64,000 nucleotides of DNA from Corynebacterium oculi (GCF_001412105.1 NZ_LKST01000004.1:1-64000); one strand, 5' to 3'; positions 53,987 to 63,455 are shown, counted from the stretch's first letter. Notes: generated by a model not told the origin, from the sequence alone. Program-made: numbers and translations.

Positions 53987-54700
53987 CTACTTCCCGCGTA
54001 CCCGGCCGTAGGTCACCGGCACCGCCCCCTGATCCAGGGCCGCGCGCACCGCGCCAACGAAGTCCCGCGCCACCTTGGGCTCACACAGATTACGGGCAGA
54101 GGCCGAAAGCCGCACCACCTTGCCGCGCTCCGCTCCCCGGCGCGCCGCCGCGATCACGTTGCGCCGCCACCAGCCCGGCGCGCCAAAGCCCTCGCCCACC
54201 GAGAGGTTGCGTGAACGCACAAACTCCCACTGCTGCTCCGCGCTTATCGACGCCGCCCCCGCGCCCCCCACGTACACCCCCTTGGTGGAGCCCACGGTGT
54301 GAAAGCCGAACTCCGGCAGCACCGCGAGCGTGCCGGGGGATAGCCGCCAGCGCGGCGGGGCGAAGATCGGGGTGGTCAGGCCCAGTTTTTCCAGCTGACG
54401 GGTGGCCCCGCGCAGCCGCAGCCGCGCCTCGTGCTCCTCCAACTGCGCGAACTCCGCGCGGCGCCCCTGCACCGCCTGGTCAAAGCCGTTGAGGATCCAC
54501 TCCGTGCCGCCCTCGATGCGTTCGTTCACCCAGGCCAGGGTGGCGGCGTCGCGGGAAAGCCGCCAGGTGCCGTCGATATGCGGCGCGATGAGGAGGGAAA
54601 CGGGCACCCCCTGCCCGTCGAGTTCCTCCACCACGGATTGCGCCGCCCGCCTGGTTTCCTCGAAGATACTGGAGATAGACACCAGGAGTTGCGCGCTCAT
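53987..54700 (-). CDS. DUF2334-type (polysaccharide deacetylase-like) protein
   Basis: The 237-aa protein begins LLVSISSIFEETRRAAQSVVEEL and contains VPVSLLIAPHIDGTWRL, TEWILNGFD, and IFAPPRWRLSPGTLAVLPEFGF, the deacetylase-barrel pattern of DUF2334. The usual zinc-binding HxxxH is not obvious, so catalysis is uncertain. It lies upstream of purS on the same strand but 62 bp away, beyond an apparent purS promoter. Confidence 0.65.
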   Translation of the reverse strand: MSAQLLVSISSIFEETRRAAQSVVEELDGQGVPVSLLIAPHIDGTWRLSRDAATLAWVNERIEGGTEWILNGFDQAVQGRRAEFAQLEEHEARLRLRGATRQLEKLGLTTPIFAPPRWRLSPGTLAVLPEFGFHTVGSTKGVYVGGAGAASISAEQQWEFVRSRNLSVGEGFGAPGWWRRNVIAAARRGAERGKVVRLSASARNLCEPKVARDFVGAVRAALDQGAVPVTYGRVRGK

Positions 54701-54742
54701 GCCCGCGATTATCGCACAGCGCCGCGCCGGGCGCGCGGCGGA

Positions 54743-56215
54743 TTACTTGTGCTGGGGGTAATCGTCCAGGTTGACCTGCGGGGTGGGCTGCACGCGATCC
54801 TGGGCGGGGTTGGTCACGGAGGGGTCGCGGCGGAAATCGCCGTGCTCGTCATCGTCCTCCGAGGGCACGTACGGCAGCTCCCCCACCAGCACGCGCTGGG
54901 CGCGATCCTTATCCAGGGTGCCCGTCCAGGTGCCCACCAGCAGGGTGGCCACGGAGTTACCGGCAAAGTTGGTCAGGGCGCGGGCCTCGGACATGAACTT
55001 GTCAATGCCCAGGATCAGATCCACGCCGCCCAACAGCGCCGGCTTATACGATTGCAGGCCCGCCGCCAGGGTGGCGATGCCCGCGCCGGACACCCCGGCC
55101 GCGCCCTTGGCCGCGATAATCATGAAGAGCAGCAGCCCCACCTGCTCTCCGATGCTCATGGGCATGTCCATCGCGTCCGAGATAAAGATGGCCGCCATGG
55201 TGAGGTAGATCGCCGTGCCGTCCAGGTTGAAGGAGTATCCGGTGGGCACCACGATGCCCACCGTGGACTTATCCACGCCCACGTGCTCCATCTTGCGCAT
55301 GAGGTTGGGCAGCGCGGACTCAGAGGAGGAGGTGGCAAAGATCAGCAGGAACTCCCGGCCCAGGTACTTGACCAACTGGAAGATAGAGATGCCGGTAAAG
55401 ACCTTGAGCACCAGGCCCAGCACCACGAACACGAAGAGGAAGCAGGTGATGTAGAAGGCCAGGATGAGGTAACCCAGCTGGATCACCGCGCTAAAGCCCG
55501 TGCCGCCCACCACGGCGGCGATCGCGCCGAAGGCCGCGATGGGAGCCAGCCACAGAATCCAACTCAGGATGCGGAACACCAGCGTTTGCAAACTGGCCAC
55601 GAAGCTCAGGATCGGCTCGCCCTTGCGCCCCAAGGACTGCACCGCGAAGCCCACCAGCAGGGCGATGAAAAGCACCTGCAAGATGGAGACGGTATGCCCG
55701 GGGGAGTTATAGGAACCCGTGAACGCGGAGAAGAAGGAATCCGGGATGATGCTCTGGATAAAGTGCATCGCCCCGCCAGCCTCCTCGTTCGTGTCGAGGG
55801 CCTTTTGTACCGTGTCGCTCACCTCATGCTCTTGCACGTGGAGGCCGTCGCCCGGCTCCAAGATATTGCCCACCACCAGGCCGATGAAGAGCGCGAAGGT
55901 GGACATGGTGAGGAAGTACGCCAGGGCCATGCCTCCGGCGCGGCCCACCGAGGCCGCCGCGCGCACCGAGCCGATGCCCAGCACGATGGTGCAGAAGATC
56001 ACCGGGGGCACGATCATCTTGATGAGATCCACGAACATGGTGCCCAGCACCTTGAAGTTCACGGCCACCTCTGGGGCCACCAAGCCCAAAGCGATGCCCG
56101 CCACGATGGCGATAATCACGGCGATGTAGAGCCAGTGGGTGCGATCCTTGCGCGGCTTTTTGGGCTCGGCAATCTTCGGCGCGGCATCGTACGCGCCGGT
56201 GGAGCTAGGAGACAT
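54743..56215 (-). CDS. dctA: dicarboxylate:cation symporter DctA (DAACS family)
   Basis: The 490-aa membrane protein takes up C4-dicarboxylates (succinate, fumarate, malate) with Na+ or H+. It has about eight helices plus two re-entrant loops. Diagnostic segments are TSSSESALPNLMRKMEHVGV, VPTGYSFNLDGTAIY and a C-terminal ALTNFAGNSVATLLVG. The C-terminal tail (about 60 residues) is hydrophilic and acidic. Its upstream region carries three G5/C5 motifs that fit the RamA rule. Confidence 0.9.
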   Translation of the reverse strand: MSPSSTGAYDAAPKIAEPKKPRKDRTHWLYIAVIIAIVAGIALGLVAPEVAVNFKVLGTMFVDLIKMIVPPVIFCTIVLGIGSVRAAASVGRAGGMALAYFLTMSTFALFIGLVVGNILEPGDGLHVQEHEVSDTVQKALDTNEEAGGAMHFIQSIIPDSFFSAFTGSYNSPGHTVSILQVLFIALLVGFAVQSLGRKGEPILSFVASLQTLVFRILSWILWLAPIAAFGAIAAVVGGTGFSAVIQLGYLILAFYITCFLFVFVVLGLVLKVFTGISIFQLVKYLGREFLLIFATSSSESALPNLMRKMEHVGVDKSTVGIVVPTGYSFNLDGTAIYLTMAAIFISDAMDMPMSIGEQVGLLLFMIIAAKGAAGVSGAGIATLAAGLQSYKPALLGGVDLILGIDKFMSEARALTNFAGNSVATLLVGTWTGTLDKDRAQRVLVGELPYVPSEDDDEHGDFRRDPSVTNPAQDRVQPTPQVNLDDYPQHK

Positions 56216-56236
56216 CAGCTTTCTCGATTCAGCATC

Positions 56237-56328
56237 CGGGGGTAGAACACGTCACCCGCATTATCGCCCCCACCCCACCCATGCCCCAATTCACTCACCG
56301 GGAATGGGGGTAGCGGGTATCACCCCCA
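56237..56328. promoter_or_regulatory. cluster of RamA-like motifs upstream of dctA
   Basis: CGGGGGT (56237-56243), TGGGGGT (56305-56311) and ACCCCCA (56322-56328) all fit the remembered RamA half-site rule. Such runs are common in GC-rich DNA, so this is only suggestive. Confidence 0.3.
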
Positions 56329-56368
56329 CTTTCGGGTGAGTGCCCCGTCTCCTTGCAGTTATGCGCCG

Positions 56369-58498
56369 CTATGACTCCCGCCCCGTGGCCTTATTCACCG
56401 CCCAGGCGTACTCGAAGGCCGTCTGCTTCCAGCGGGCGTACCGGCCCGAGACCCCGCCGTGCCCAGCGGACATCTCCGTCTTGAGCAGGAACTCCCCGCC
56501 CGTGGCGGTGGCCCGCAGGCGGGCGATCCACTTGGCCGGCTCCACGTACAGCACGCGGGTATCATTAAGCGAGGTCACGGCCAAAATGTCCGGGTAGGCC
56601 TTGGCCTCCACGTTCTCATAGGGGGCATAGGAGGCCATGTAGTCATACACCTCCGCGTTGTGCAGGGGATCGCCCCATTCCTCCCACTCGCCCATCGTCA
56701 GAGGCAGCTCCGGCATGAGCATGGAGGTCAGCGGGTCCACGAAGGGCACGATGGCCTGGATTCCGGCGAAGCGATCCCCCGCCATGTTGGCCACCGCCCC
56801 CATGAGCATTCCGCCCGCGGAACCCCCCTCGGCCACCATCGTCTCCGGGGCGGAAAGGCCCCGGGCAATGAGGTCATCGGCCACCGCGATGTAATCGCTG
56901 AAGGTGTTCTTCTTCTCCAGTATCTTGCCGTGGTCATACCAGCCCCGGCCCATCTCCCCGCCGCCGCGCACGTGCGCCACGGCGAAGATCATGCCGCGAT
57001 CCAGCAGGGAGAGCCGGGAGACGGAGAAGGCCGGGTCCGTGGAGGCCTCGTAGGAACCATAGGCGTACAGCAGGGTGGGGTTGGGGGCGGAGGTATCCAG
57101 ATCCGCGCGGTGTATCACAGAGACGGGGATGCGGGTGCCGTCGGCGGCCTCAGACCAGAGCCGATATGCGGTGTATTCGGCGGGGTCGTAGCCTCCCAGC
57201 ACCTTCTGTTGTTTGCGCACCACGCGCTCCCCGGTGGCCACCGTGAGGTCGATGACCTGCGCGGGGGTGATAAAGGAGCCGTAGCTCAGGCGGATCACCG
57301 GGGCGTCCCACTCCGGGTTGCCCAGCACGCCCACGGTGTAGAGTTCCTCCTCGAAGCCCAGTTCCACAAAGTCCGTGTAGCCCGCATCATTGAGCACCAT
57401 GACGGCGGCGCGGCCGATCTCGGAGCGTCGATAAGCCACCACGATCTGCCCGGCGTAGGTGTCCACGCCCTCCACGCGCACCTCCTCCCGGTGCGGCAGC
57501 AACTCGCGCAGATCGGTGAGGGCAGGCAGCGTATTCCCGGCGCCCGCCGCGCACTCGCCCACCGCAAAGTTCGGGCCGGTGGCGTTGTGGGTGACCACCC
57601 AGCGATCCTCCCCCGCCACCACGGCGTGATCCACGGAGTATTCCACCCCACTCTGCCGGGGCCACAGCACCTCGAACTCCCCCTCGGGGTTCTCCATGTC
57701 CAGCACCCACGTCTCCGAGGTGATCTTGGAGGCCGCCTCGATCATCAGATACCGCTCCGAGCGCGTACCGCCCACCCCGGTGCTAAACCTCCCGTCGGGC
57801 TCATGGAACACCCGCACGTCCGCCTCCTGCGGGGTGCCCACCTTGTGCCGCCACACGGAGTCCGGCCGCCAGGACTCGTCCACGCGCTGATAAAAGATGT
57901 ACTCCTCCCCCGCCCAGGTGGCCCCGTAGAAGATTCCCTCCAGGCGATCCGCCAGGAGTTCGCCCGTGCTCAGATCCTTAATGTAGAGGTCAAAGCGCTC
58001 ATCGCCTGCCGTGTCCACGGAATAGGCGAGGTAGCGCCCCGAGGTGGTCACGCTCGACGCCCCCAGGGAAAAGAACTCGTGCCCCTCCGCCAGGGCGTTG
58101 AGATCCAGCAGCACCTCCTCGCCCGGCACCGCGCCCTCCTCCGGGATCTCCGGGGGCGTCCAGGGATCGTGCGCCTCGTCCACCGGCAGGCGGCAGGACA
58201 GGCCATAGTCCTTGCCCTCGATGGTGCGCCCGTAGTACCAATACCGCCCCGCACGGGTGGGCACGGACATGTCCGTCTCCTGCACGCGGGACTTGATCTC
58301 CCCGTAAATCGCCTCCGTGAGGCCCTTGAGGTGCGCGGTGCGGGCCTCCGTATAGGCGTTCTCCTCCTCCAGGTAGGCCAGGGTATCCGGGGATTCCTTG
58401 TCCCGCAGCCACTCATAATCGTCCACGAACTCCCGGCCGTGGTGCCGGCGGGTGATCGAGCGGACGGGGGCCACGGGTGCTTGTACGTTCTCAGGCAT
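56369..58498 (-). CDS. ptrB: prolyl oligopeptidase-family protease (PtrB/oligopeptidase B type)
   Basis: The 709-aa S9A serine peptidase has an N-terminal beta-propeller (about 70-410) and a C-terminal alpha/beta-hydrolase. The catalytic triad is readable: Ser in AEGGSAGGMLMG, Asp in SLNDTRVLYVEP, His in SAGHGGVSGRY. It cleaves small peptides, probably after basic residues. ATG at 58498 is chosen because TACCAT sits exactly 7 nt upstream; the frame is open 135 nt further but without family sequence. Confidence 0.93.
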   Translation of the reverse strand: MPENVQAPVAPVRSITRRHHGREFVDDYEWLRDKESPDTLAYLEEENAYTEARTAHLKGLTEAIYGEIKSRVQETDMSVPTRAGRYWYYGRTIEGKDYGLSCRLPVDEAHDPWTPPEIPEEGAVPGEEVLLDLNALAEGHEFFSLGASSVTTSGRYLAYSVDTAGDERFDLYIKDLSTGELLADRLEGIFYGATWAGEEYIFYQRVDESWRPDSVWRHKVGTPQEADVRVFHEPDGRFSTGVGGTRSERYLMIEAASKITSETWVLDMENPEGEFEVLWPRQSGVEYSVDHAVVAGEDRWVVTHNATGPNFAVGECAAGAGNTLPALTDLRELLPHREEVRVEGVDTYAGQIVVAYRRSEIGRAAVMVLNDAGYTDFVELGFEEELYTVGVLGNPEWDAPVIRLSYGSFITPAQVIDLTVATGERVVRKQQKVLGGYDPAEYTAYRLWSEAADGTRIPVSVIHRADLDTSAPNPTLLYAYGSYEASTDPAFSVSRLSLLDRGMIFAVAHVRGGGEMGRGWYDHGKILEKKNTFSDYIAVADDLIARGLSAPETMVAEGGSAGGMLMGAVANMAGDRFAGIQAIVPFVDPLTSMLMPELPLTMGEWEEWGDPLHNAEVYDYMASYAPYENVEAKAYPDILAVTSLNDTRVLYVEPAKWIARLRATATGGEFLLKTEMSAGHGGVSGRYARWKQTAFEYAWAVNKATGRES

Positions 58499-58505
58499 GG
58501 AGTCG

Positions 58506-58511
58506 ATGGTA
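58506..58511 (-). promoter_or_regulatory. -10 element of a leaderless ptrB transcript
   Basis: TACCAT on the minus strand is followed by CGACTCC and the ATG. The spacing of 7 nt puts the transcript start at the initiation codon. Confidence 0.55.
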
Positions 58512-58664
58512 GCGCTTATCGACGCCCTCCTTCCGCGCGCAGCACTCGCGCCTGGCGATACCCCCATCCCTTTCCCTCGTACACATTTTCGATTATACTG
58601 ACGGTCGGCGGCCTCCTCCACGGAGCCGCACACCGTACTGGGGGCACGTTTTTCGGAGGGAACA

Positions 58665-59612
58665 ATGCCACACCACGCTTCTTCATCAGTAGAGCTCTAC
58701 ACCTCCCACAGCGGCGAGGTCACCCTGGAGGTGACCGCCTCGGGAGGGGACGTCTGGCTGAACCGGCGGCAGCTAGCGGCCCTGTTTGGGCGAGACGTCA
58801 AGACCATCGGCAAGCACATCACCCGCGTACTCAGGGAGAAACTGGAGGGGATGGCAGTTGTCGCAAATTTTGCGACAGTTGCCAGCGACGGCAAGACCTA
58901 CCAGGTTGAGCACTATAATCTGGACATGGTCCTCTCCGTGGGCTACCGGGTGAAGTCCACTGAGGGGGTACACTTTCGGCGCTGGGCCAATACCATGCTC
59001 AGGCAATACCTGGTGGAGGGGGCGGCCCTCAACGAACGCCGCCTGCACGAACTCCAGCGCATAGTGGAGATCATGGGACGCTCAGACAATCAACCGCTTT
59101 CGGGAGCCGCCGACATCATCACCCGTTACCTACCGAGCCTCACGCTCCTCCAGGATTACGATAACGGCGCGGTGCCCGCCGAACCTCGCACCACCGCGCA
59201 GTGGGTTCTTACCGTCGAGGAGGCCCGAGGCGTCATAACCCGCGTCGCGGCCGAGTTCCCCGATGATGCGCTGCTGGGGCACGAGCGCGGCGATACCCTC
59301 TCCGCCGTGATCGGGGCGATCTACCAGAGCTTTGACGGCCAGGATCTCTACCCCACGGCGGAGGAAAAGGCGGCCAACCTGCTCTATCTCATAGTCAAGG
59401 ATCACCCGCTATCCGATGGCAACAAGCGCAGCGCCGCCGCCCTATTCATCACCTTCCTTGACCATCACGGGCTGCTCACCGATGCCTCCGGCCAGCAACG
59501 CATAGCCAATAACGCGCTGACCGCGCTCACCCTCATGGTGGCCATGAGCCGACCACAGGAAAAGGATCTGATGACAGCCATGCTCATCCGCATGCTCACC
59601 GAGGCCGAGTAG
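58665..59612 (+). CDS. RhuM-family protein with C-terminal Fic/Doc domain
   Basis: The 315-aa protein has an N-terminal RhuM (virulence-associated) DNA-binding-like domain (VWLNRRQLAALFGRDVKTIGKHI, VEHYNLDMVLSVGYRVKS...FRRWAN; about 20-120). A C-terminal Fic/Doc domain follows with active-site motif HPLSDGNKRSA at about 247. The Doc-like GNKR ending compares with the phosphotransferase Doc rather than the AMPylating GNGR type, but the activity is inferred. No partner antitoxin is seen next to it. GGAGGG lies 4-9 nt before the ATG. Confidence 0.88.
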   Translation: MPHHASSSVELYTSHSGEVTLEVTASGGDVWLNRRQLAALFGRDVKTIGKHITRVLREKLEGMAVVANFATVASDGKTYQVEHYNLDMVLSVGYRVKSTEGVHFRRWANTMLRQYLVEGAALNERRLHELQRIVEIMGRSDNQPLSGAADIITRYLPSLTLLQDYDNGAVPAEPRTTAQWVLTVEEARGVITRVAAEFPDDALLGHERGDTLSAVIGAIYQSFDGQDLYPTAEEKAANLLYLIVKDHPLSDGNKRSAAALFITFLDHHGLLTDASGQQRIANNALTALTLMVAMSRPQEKDLMTAMLIRMLTEAE

Positions 59613-59630
59613 CCCGATGAAGGCCCCGTG

Positions 59631-60230
59631 CTACCGCCACCCCACCACCTCGGTGGCTCCGTGCAGGCTGCTCAGCGCCCAACACCTCATGCTCGGAGCC
59701 TCGACGAGGGGCACGGCCTCCGTGCGCACCGGCCCCGGCCAATCCTCCACCCATAGTTGCTCCGTCACGCCCGGCAGGCGCGGGCCCGGCGGGCGGATCA
59801 GCGTCTCGCCTCGGGCGAAGAGCAGCGTGGCGGTGGCCGCCTCCACCACCGCGCCGTCGCGGTGCAGCACGGCGTCGTCCGCGCCTCGTGCCCTTGCCTG
59901 TGCGCGCAGTTCCAGCAACCCAGCCATGTCCGGCCCCTTATGCTCGGGGTGTTCCCGTTCATCGGGCCGCTCGGGTACCCAGAGCACGGTGGCGGCGCGG
60001 CGCGGGGGTACCGGGCGCATGATGAAATCCCATTGCCCGTTCATCGCCTCCGCCTTGGGAAACCACTCTCCCCGAGCCCACGCACAGGCCCCCCGTACTT
60101 CGCTCAGAAAGGACTCCGGCGGCGCGGTCTCCAGCAGCGTTCGGCAGGAGGCCGCAAACCGCTCCAGGTGCAGGTCCAGGCCCGCTACCTGCCCATCGCG
60201 CACCAGCCAGGAGTCCATCACCATCGTCAC
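59631..60230 (-). CDS. pabC: short class IV aminotransferase-fold protein, aminodeoxychorismate lyase
   Basis: The 199-aa PLP-enzyme-like protein has the C-terminal class IV pattern ARARGADDAVLHRDGAVVEAATATLLF. It is about 70-100 aa shorter than typical PabC. GTG at 60230 overlaps the pabAB stop (GTGA), so it is translationally coupled to pabAB and should convert ADC to 4-aminobenzoate. The PLP lysine is not clear (a Lys is present in FPKAEAMNGQWDFIM). Confidence 0.8.
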   Translation of the reverse strand: MTMVMDSWLVRDGQVAGLDLHLERFAASCRTLLETAPPESFLSEVRGACAWARGEWFPKAEAMNGQWDFIMRPVPPRRAATVLWVPERPDEREHPEHKGPDMAGLLELRAQARARGADDAVLHRDGAVVEAATATLLFARGETLIRPPGPRLPGVTEQLWVEDWPGPVRTEAVPLVEAPSMRCWALSSLHGATEVVGWR

Positions 60231-62002
60231 GGGAATTCCACCTCCGCGATCGCCCGCAGCGGCTGCGCCTTGGTGATGATCTCCTGGTATTCCGCCTCCG
60301 GGTCCGAGGCCACGAGGATCGCCCCGCCCACCCCGTAACTGAGTTCCTCGCCCTCCTCTACAAGGGTGCGAATGGTCATGGCGAGGTCCACCTCGCCGGT
60401 CAGAGCGATGTACCCGATCGCCCCCGAATACACCCCGCGTTGGCGCTCCTCCACGGAAGCCAGGATCTCCATCGTGCGTTTCTTTGGCGCCCCGGTCATG
60501 GAGCCCCCGGGGAAGGCCGCGCGGATCAACTCCCAGGGGGAGGCCGCGAGTTCCGCGCGCACGGTGCTGACCAGTTGGTGCGCTGCGGCGTGGGTCTCTA
60601 CCTCGAAGAGAGGTTCGGCGCGCACTGTTCCGGGCCGGGCCACCCGGGTGAGGTCGTGGCGCACCAGGTCCACCACCATGAGGTTTTCCGCGCGATCCTT
60701 GGGGTTACGCGCCAGATCCTCGCGCAGGGCAGCGTCCTCGCTGGCGGTGCGGCCGCGCGGCCGGGTGCCCTTGATGGGGCGCGATTCCACCACCCCGCCG
60801 CGTACCCGCAGGAAGGTCTCCGGGGAGGTGCTCATGATCTGCGTGGCACCCCAACGCAGGTAGGCCCCATAAGGGGTGGGGTTGGCCTCCCGCAGCGCGA
60901 GGTAGTCTCCCAGGCCCACCCCCGGCGAGGGGCCACGTAACTGCGTCGTGAGACACGCCTCGTAGGTCTCTCCTACGGCGATCTCGCGCTGCAATCGCGC
61001 GATCTTGCCCAGGTATTCCTCGCGCGTGTCCACGCAGCGCAGGGTGGGGCGCGGGGCGGGTGGGGGAAGCTCCGGAGGCGTTACTAAAAGCGCCCGCTCT
61101 GCGCGATCGAGCCATGCCTGGTCCAGGGCCAGCAGGTGTACCCCCGTGGGGCCCACCGCCACGGCGGTATCCGCGAAGCGGAAGTGCTCGCCGCGCGGAT
61201 AGGTGAGGTATCCCACCCAGCCGAGCATGGGGGGAAAGGGCAGTTCCGGGGCGATCACCCTGGCGCCCGCCACCTCCTGCGGGGGGTGCGCGCGGGGGGC
61301 GCTCAAGAAGCTGTATCCGCGCCCCGTGGAATCGTCCAGCCACAGCGCGTATTCCTCCCGCGCGTAGAGGCGGCGGTACACCTCCACGGCGTCGAGACAG
61401 CACCCGGCGAGGTGGCGGTGGTGTATCCGTAACGCTGGGCGACGCCGCCGCGCCTCATCCACGAAGTTGTGGATCACCCGCGCGGCCTCCGGCGCGCCCA
61501 CGGATTCCGGGTGGAATTGCACCCCCCACCAGGGTTTTTCCCGGTGCCGCAGGCCCATTACCAGCCCCTCGGCGATGCGTGCGGTGACCTCCATCTCCTC
61601 CGGTACCTCGGTGACCGCCAGGGAGTGATAGCGCACGGCCGGGAAGGGCGAGGGCAGGCCCGCAAAGAGCTCGGAACCATCGTGGTGTACCTCGCTGATG
61701 GTTCCGTGGGCCGGGGTCACCCGCGCCACCGCTCCCCCACATTCCTGGGCCATGAGCTGGTGCCCCAGGCACACCCCCAGCACCGGCAGACCCCGGCGCA
61801 GGGCCTCCACGCTGCTCCCCACGTCCCCCGGAACCCCGGGGTGGCCGGGCCCCGGGGAGATCACCACCGCCTCGACACCCTCCCAACACGGGGCCTCTGT
61901 ATTGGGCTGCACGCGCACCCGTGCCCCCGCGGCACGCAGCGCCTCTACGATATTGAGCGTGAAGGAATCCTGATTATCGATCACCAGCACCGAGACGGAC
62001 AT
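60227..62002 (-). CDS. pabAB: fused aminodeoxychorismate synthase PabA-PabB
   Basis: The 591-aa fusion has an N-terminal glutaminase (about 1-190; Cys in GLPVLGVCLGHQLMAQ, His in QFHPESVG) and a C-terminal chorismate-amination domain. IKGTRPRGRTASED carries the PabB-type lysine; also visible are ENLMVVDLVRHDLTRV, PGGSMTGAPKKRTMEI and GVYSGAIGYI. It makes 4-amino-4-deoxychorismate for folate. TAGCAT lies 8 nt before the ATG at 62002, which suggests a leaderless message. Confidence 0.94.
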   Translation of the reverse strand: MSVSVLVIDNQDSFTLNIVEALRAAGARVRVQPNTEAPCWEGVEAVVISPGPGHPGVPGDVGSSVEALRRGLPVLGVCLGHQLMAQECGGAVARVTPAHGTISEVHHDGSELFAGLPSPFPAVRYHSLAVTEVPEEMEVTARIAEGLVMGLRHREKPWWGVQFHPESVGAPEAARVIHNFVDEARRRRPALRIHHRHLAGCCLDAVEVYRRLYAREEYALWLDDSTGRGYSFLSAPRAHPPQEVAGARVIAPELPFPPMLGWVGYLTYPRGEHFRFADTAVAVGPTGVHLLALDQAWLDRAERALLVTPPELPPPAPRPTLRCVDTREEYLGKIARLQREIAVGETYEACLTTQLRGPSPGVGLGDYLALREANPTPYGAYLRWGATQIMSTSPETFLRVRGGVVESRPIKGTRPRGRTASEDAALREDLARNPKDRAENLMVVDLVRHDLTRVARPGTVRAEPLFEVETHAAAHQLVSTVRAELAASPWELIRAAFPGGSMTGAPKKRTMEILASVEERQRGVYSGAIGYIALTGEVDLAMTIRTLVEEGEELSYGVGGAILVASDPEAEYQEIITKAQPLRAIAEVEFP

Positions 62003-62029
62003 GCGCATTGATGCTAGCCCACCGTGGGA

Positions 62030-62461
62030 TCACTCATCGAGGAGGGAACGGAAGAATCGCTCCAGGGTGGGCAGAGCGCGGGCGACGTCCTCGCGCTCGC
62101 GCTGGGAGAGCCGCGCCATCGCCGGAGAAAGGCGGTTATTGCGGGCGGTGACGGTGGCTTGTAGCGCGTGCAGCCCCGCCTCGGTGACCGCCACCAGCAC
62201 TCCCCTGGCGTCCAAGGGGTCGGGGCGGCGCTCCACGTAGCCGGCGTTTTCCAGCCGCGTGACCTGCTGGCTGGCGCTGGCCGTGCTGATGCCGCTCAGC
62301 GTGGCAATGGTGGTCACCGGCAGCGGCCCCTGTTTGAGCGCCATGAGCGTGCCCACCTGCGTGGTGGGCAGCTCTCCCTCCCGATCTAAAAGCCGCAGCG
62401 CATACACTCCCAGGCGGAGGCTTTCACGAAGTTGCGCGGCAAGAACATCGGGGGAGGTCAT
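62030..62461 (-). CDS. MarR-family transcriptional regulator
   Basis: The 143-aa winged-helix regulator has recognition-helix region TTIATLSGISTASASQQVTRLENAGYVERRPDPLDARGVLVAVTEAG split over the HTH and wing. The ligand and targets are unknown. It lies 27 bp upstream of pabAB on the same strand and could regulate it. TATACT sits 8 nt before the ATG at 62461. Confidence 0.88.
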   Translation of the reverse strand: MTSPDVLAAQLRESLRLGVYALRLLDREGELPTTQVGTLMALKQGPLPVTTIATLSGISTASASQQVTRLENAGYVERRPDPLDARGVLVAVTEAGLHALQATVTARNNRLSPAMARLSQREREDVARALPTLERFFRSLLDE

Positions 62462-62548
62462 GGCAGGGCAGTATATTGCTCCCTGTACCATTTTTCCAAG
62501 GCCAATCCGTATTAATATTCTTTGGCCCTCGCCGTCACGGCAACGGGG

Positions 62549-63442
62549 CTACACGCACACGCCCACCCAGCGGCAGAACTTCTCCCCGGAGATCCTCTCA
62601 TACGCCTCCACGTAGCGCTCCCGGGTGGCCTCCACCACGGAACCGGGCAGGGCGGGGGGCTGCTCGCCGGAGTTCTTGTCCCACCCGAACTTGGGCCCGG
62701 TGAGCCAGTTGCGCACGTACTGTTTGTCAAAGCTCGGCTGCACCTTGCCCGGTGCGTAACCCTCGGCGGGCCAGTACCGGGAGGAATCCGGGGTGAGCAC
62801 CTCGTCGGCCAGGATCAACGCGCCGGAGGCGTCCGTGCCGAACTCCAGCTTGGTATCCGCCAGGATCAGGCCGCGCTCCTCCGCGATCGCGGCCGCCTGG
62901 GAGTACACCGCCAGGGTGGTATCGCGGAGTTGCTCGGCGCGCTCCTGGCCCAGGCTGTCCACCACGTATTCGAAGGACACGTTCTCATCGTGCTCCCCCT
63001 GTTCCGCCTTGGTGGCCGGGGTGAAGATCGGCTCCGGCAGCCGGGAGGCCTCCGTGAGCCCCTCCGGCAGGGCGAGTCCGCATACCGTGCCGTTCTTCTT
63101 GTACTCCGCCAGGCCGGAGCCGGTGAGGTAGCCCCGGGCTACGCATTCAAAGGGCTGCATGGAGAGCTTCTTGCACACCATCGCCCGGCCCAGGACCTTG
63201 TCCGGGATCCGGGGATCATCGGCGGGCCCGGCCAGGTGGTTGGGCACGTCCAGGGCACCGAAGAAGTAAAAGCTCATGGCCGTGAGAATCCTGCCCTTAT
63301 CGGGGATCTCCGTCTCCAGGATGTGATCGTAGGCGGAGATCCGATCCGAGGCGACGATGAGCAGGTGATCCTCATCAATCTCATAGATCTCTCGCACCTT
63401 GCCCGCCGAGATGTGGCGGTATTCCGACAGTTCAGGACGCAT
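62549..63442 (-). CDS. purC: phosphoribosylaminoimidazole-succinocarboxamide synthase
   Basis: PurC joins CAIR and aspartate using ATP. The 297-aa protein has [29 protein letters not shown] at the N-terminus, and the signatures [16 protein letters not shown] and LADTKLEFG. It is preceded by TACACT and 7 nt, so it is probably leaderless. purB lies upstream in the same direction. Confidence 0.96.
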   Translation of the reverse strand: MRPELSEYRHISAGKVREIYEIDEDHLLIVASDRISAYDHILETEIPDKGRILTAMSFYFFGALDVPNHLAGPADDPRIPDKVLGRAMVCKKLSMQPFECVARGYLTGSGLAEYKKNGTVCGLALPEGLTEASRLPEPIFTPATKAEQGEHDENVSFEYVVDSLGQERAEQLRDTTLAVYSQAAAIAEERGLILADTKLEFGTDASGALILADEVLTPDSSRYWPAEGYAPGKVQPSFDKQYVRNWLTGPKFGWDKNSGEQPPALPGSVVEATRERYVEAYERISGEKFCRWVGVCV

Positions 63443-63449
63443 GACTGGG

Positions 63450-63455
63450 AGTGTA
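63450..63455 (-). promoter_or_regulatory. -10 element of a leaderless purC transcript
   Basis: TACACT on the minus strand is followed by CCCAGTC and the purC ATG at 63442. Confidence 0.5.

Noticed and set aside
56459..58909. 816-aa plus-strand frame across ptrB
   Set aside because: It is antisense to a full-length peptidase with an intact triad and has shadow-like composition.
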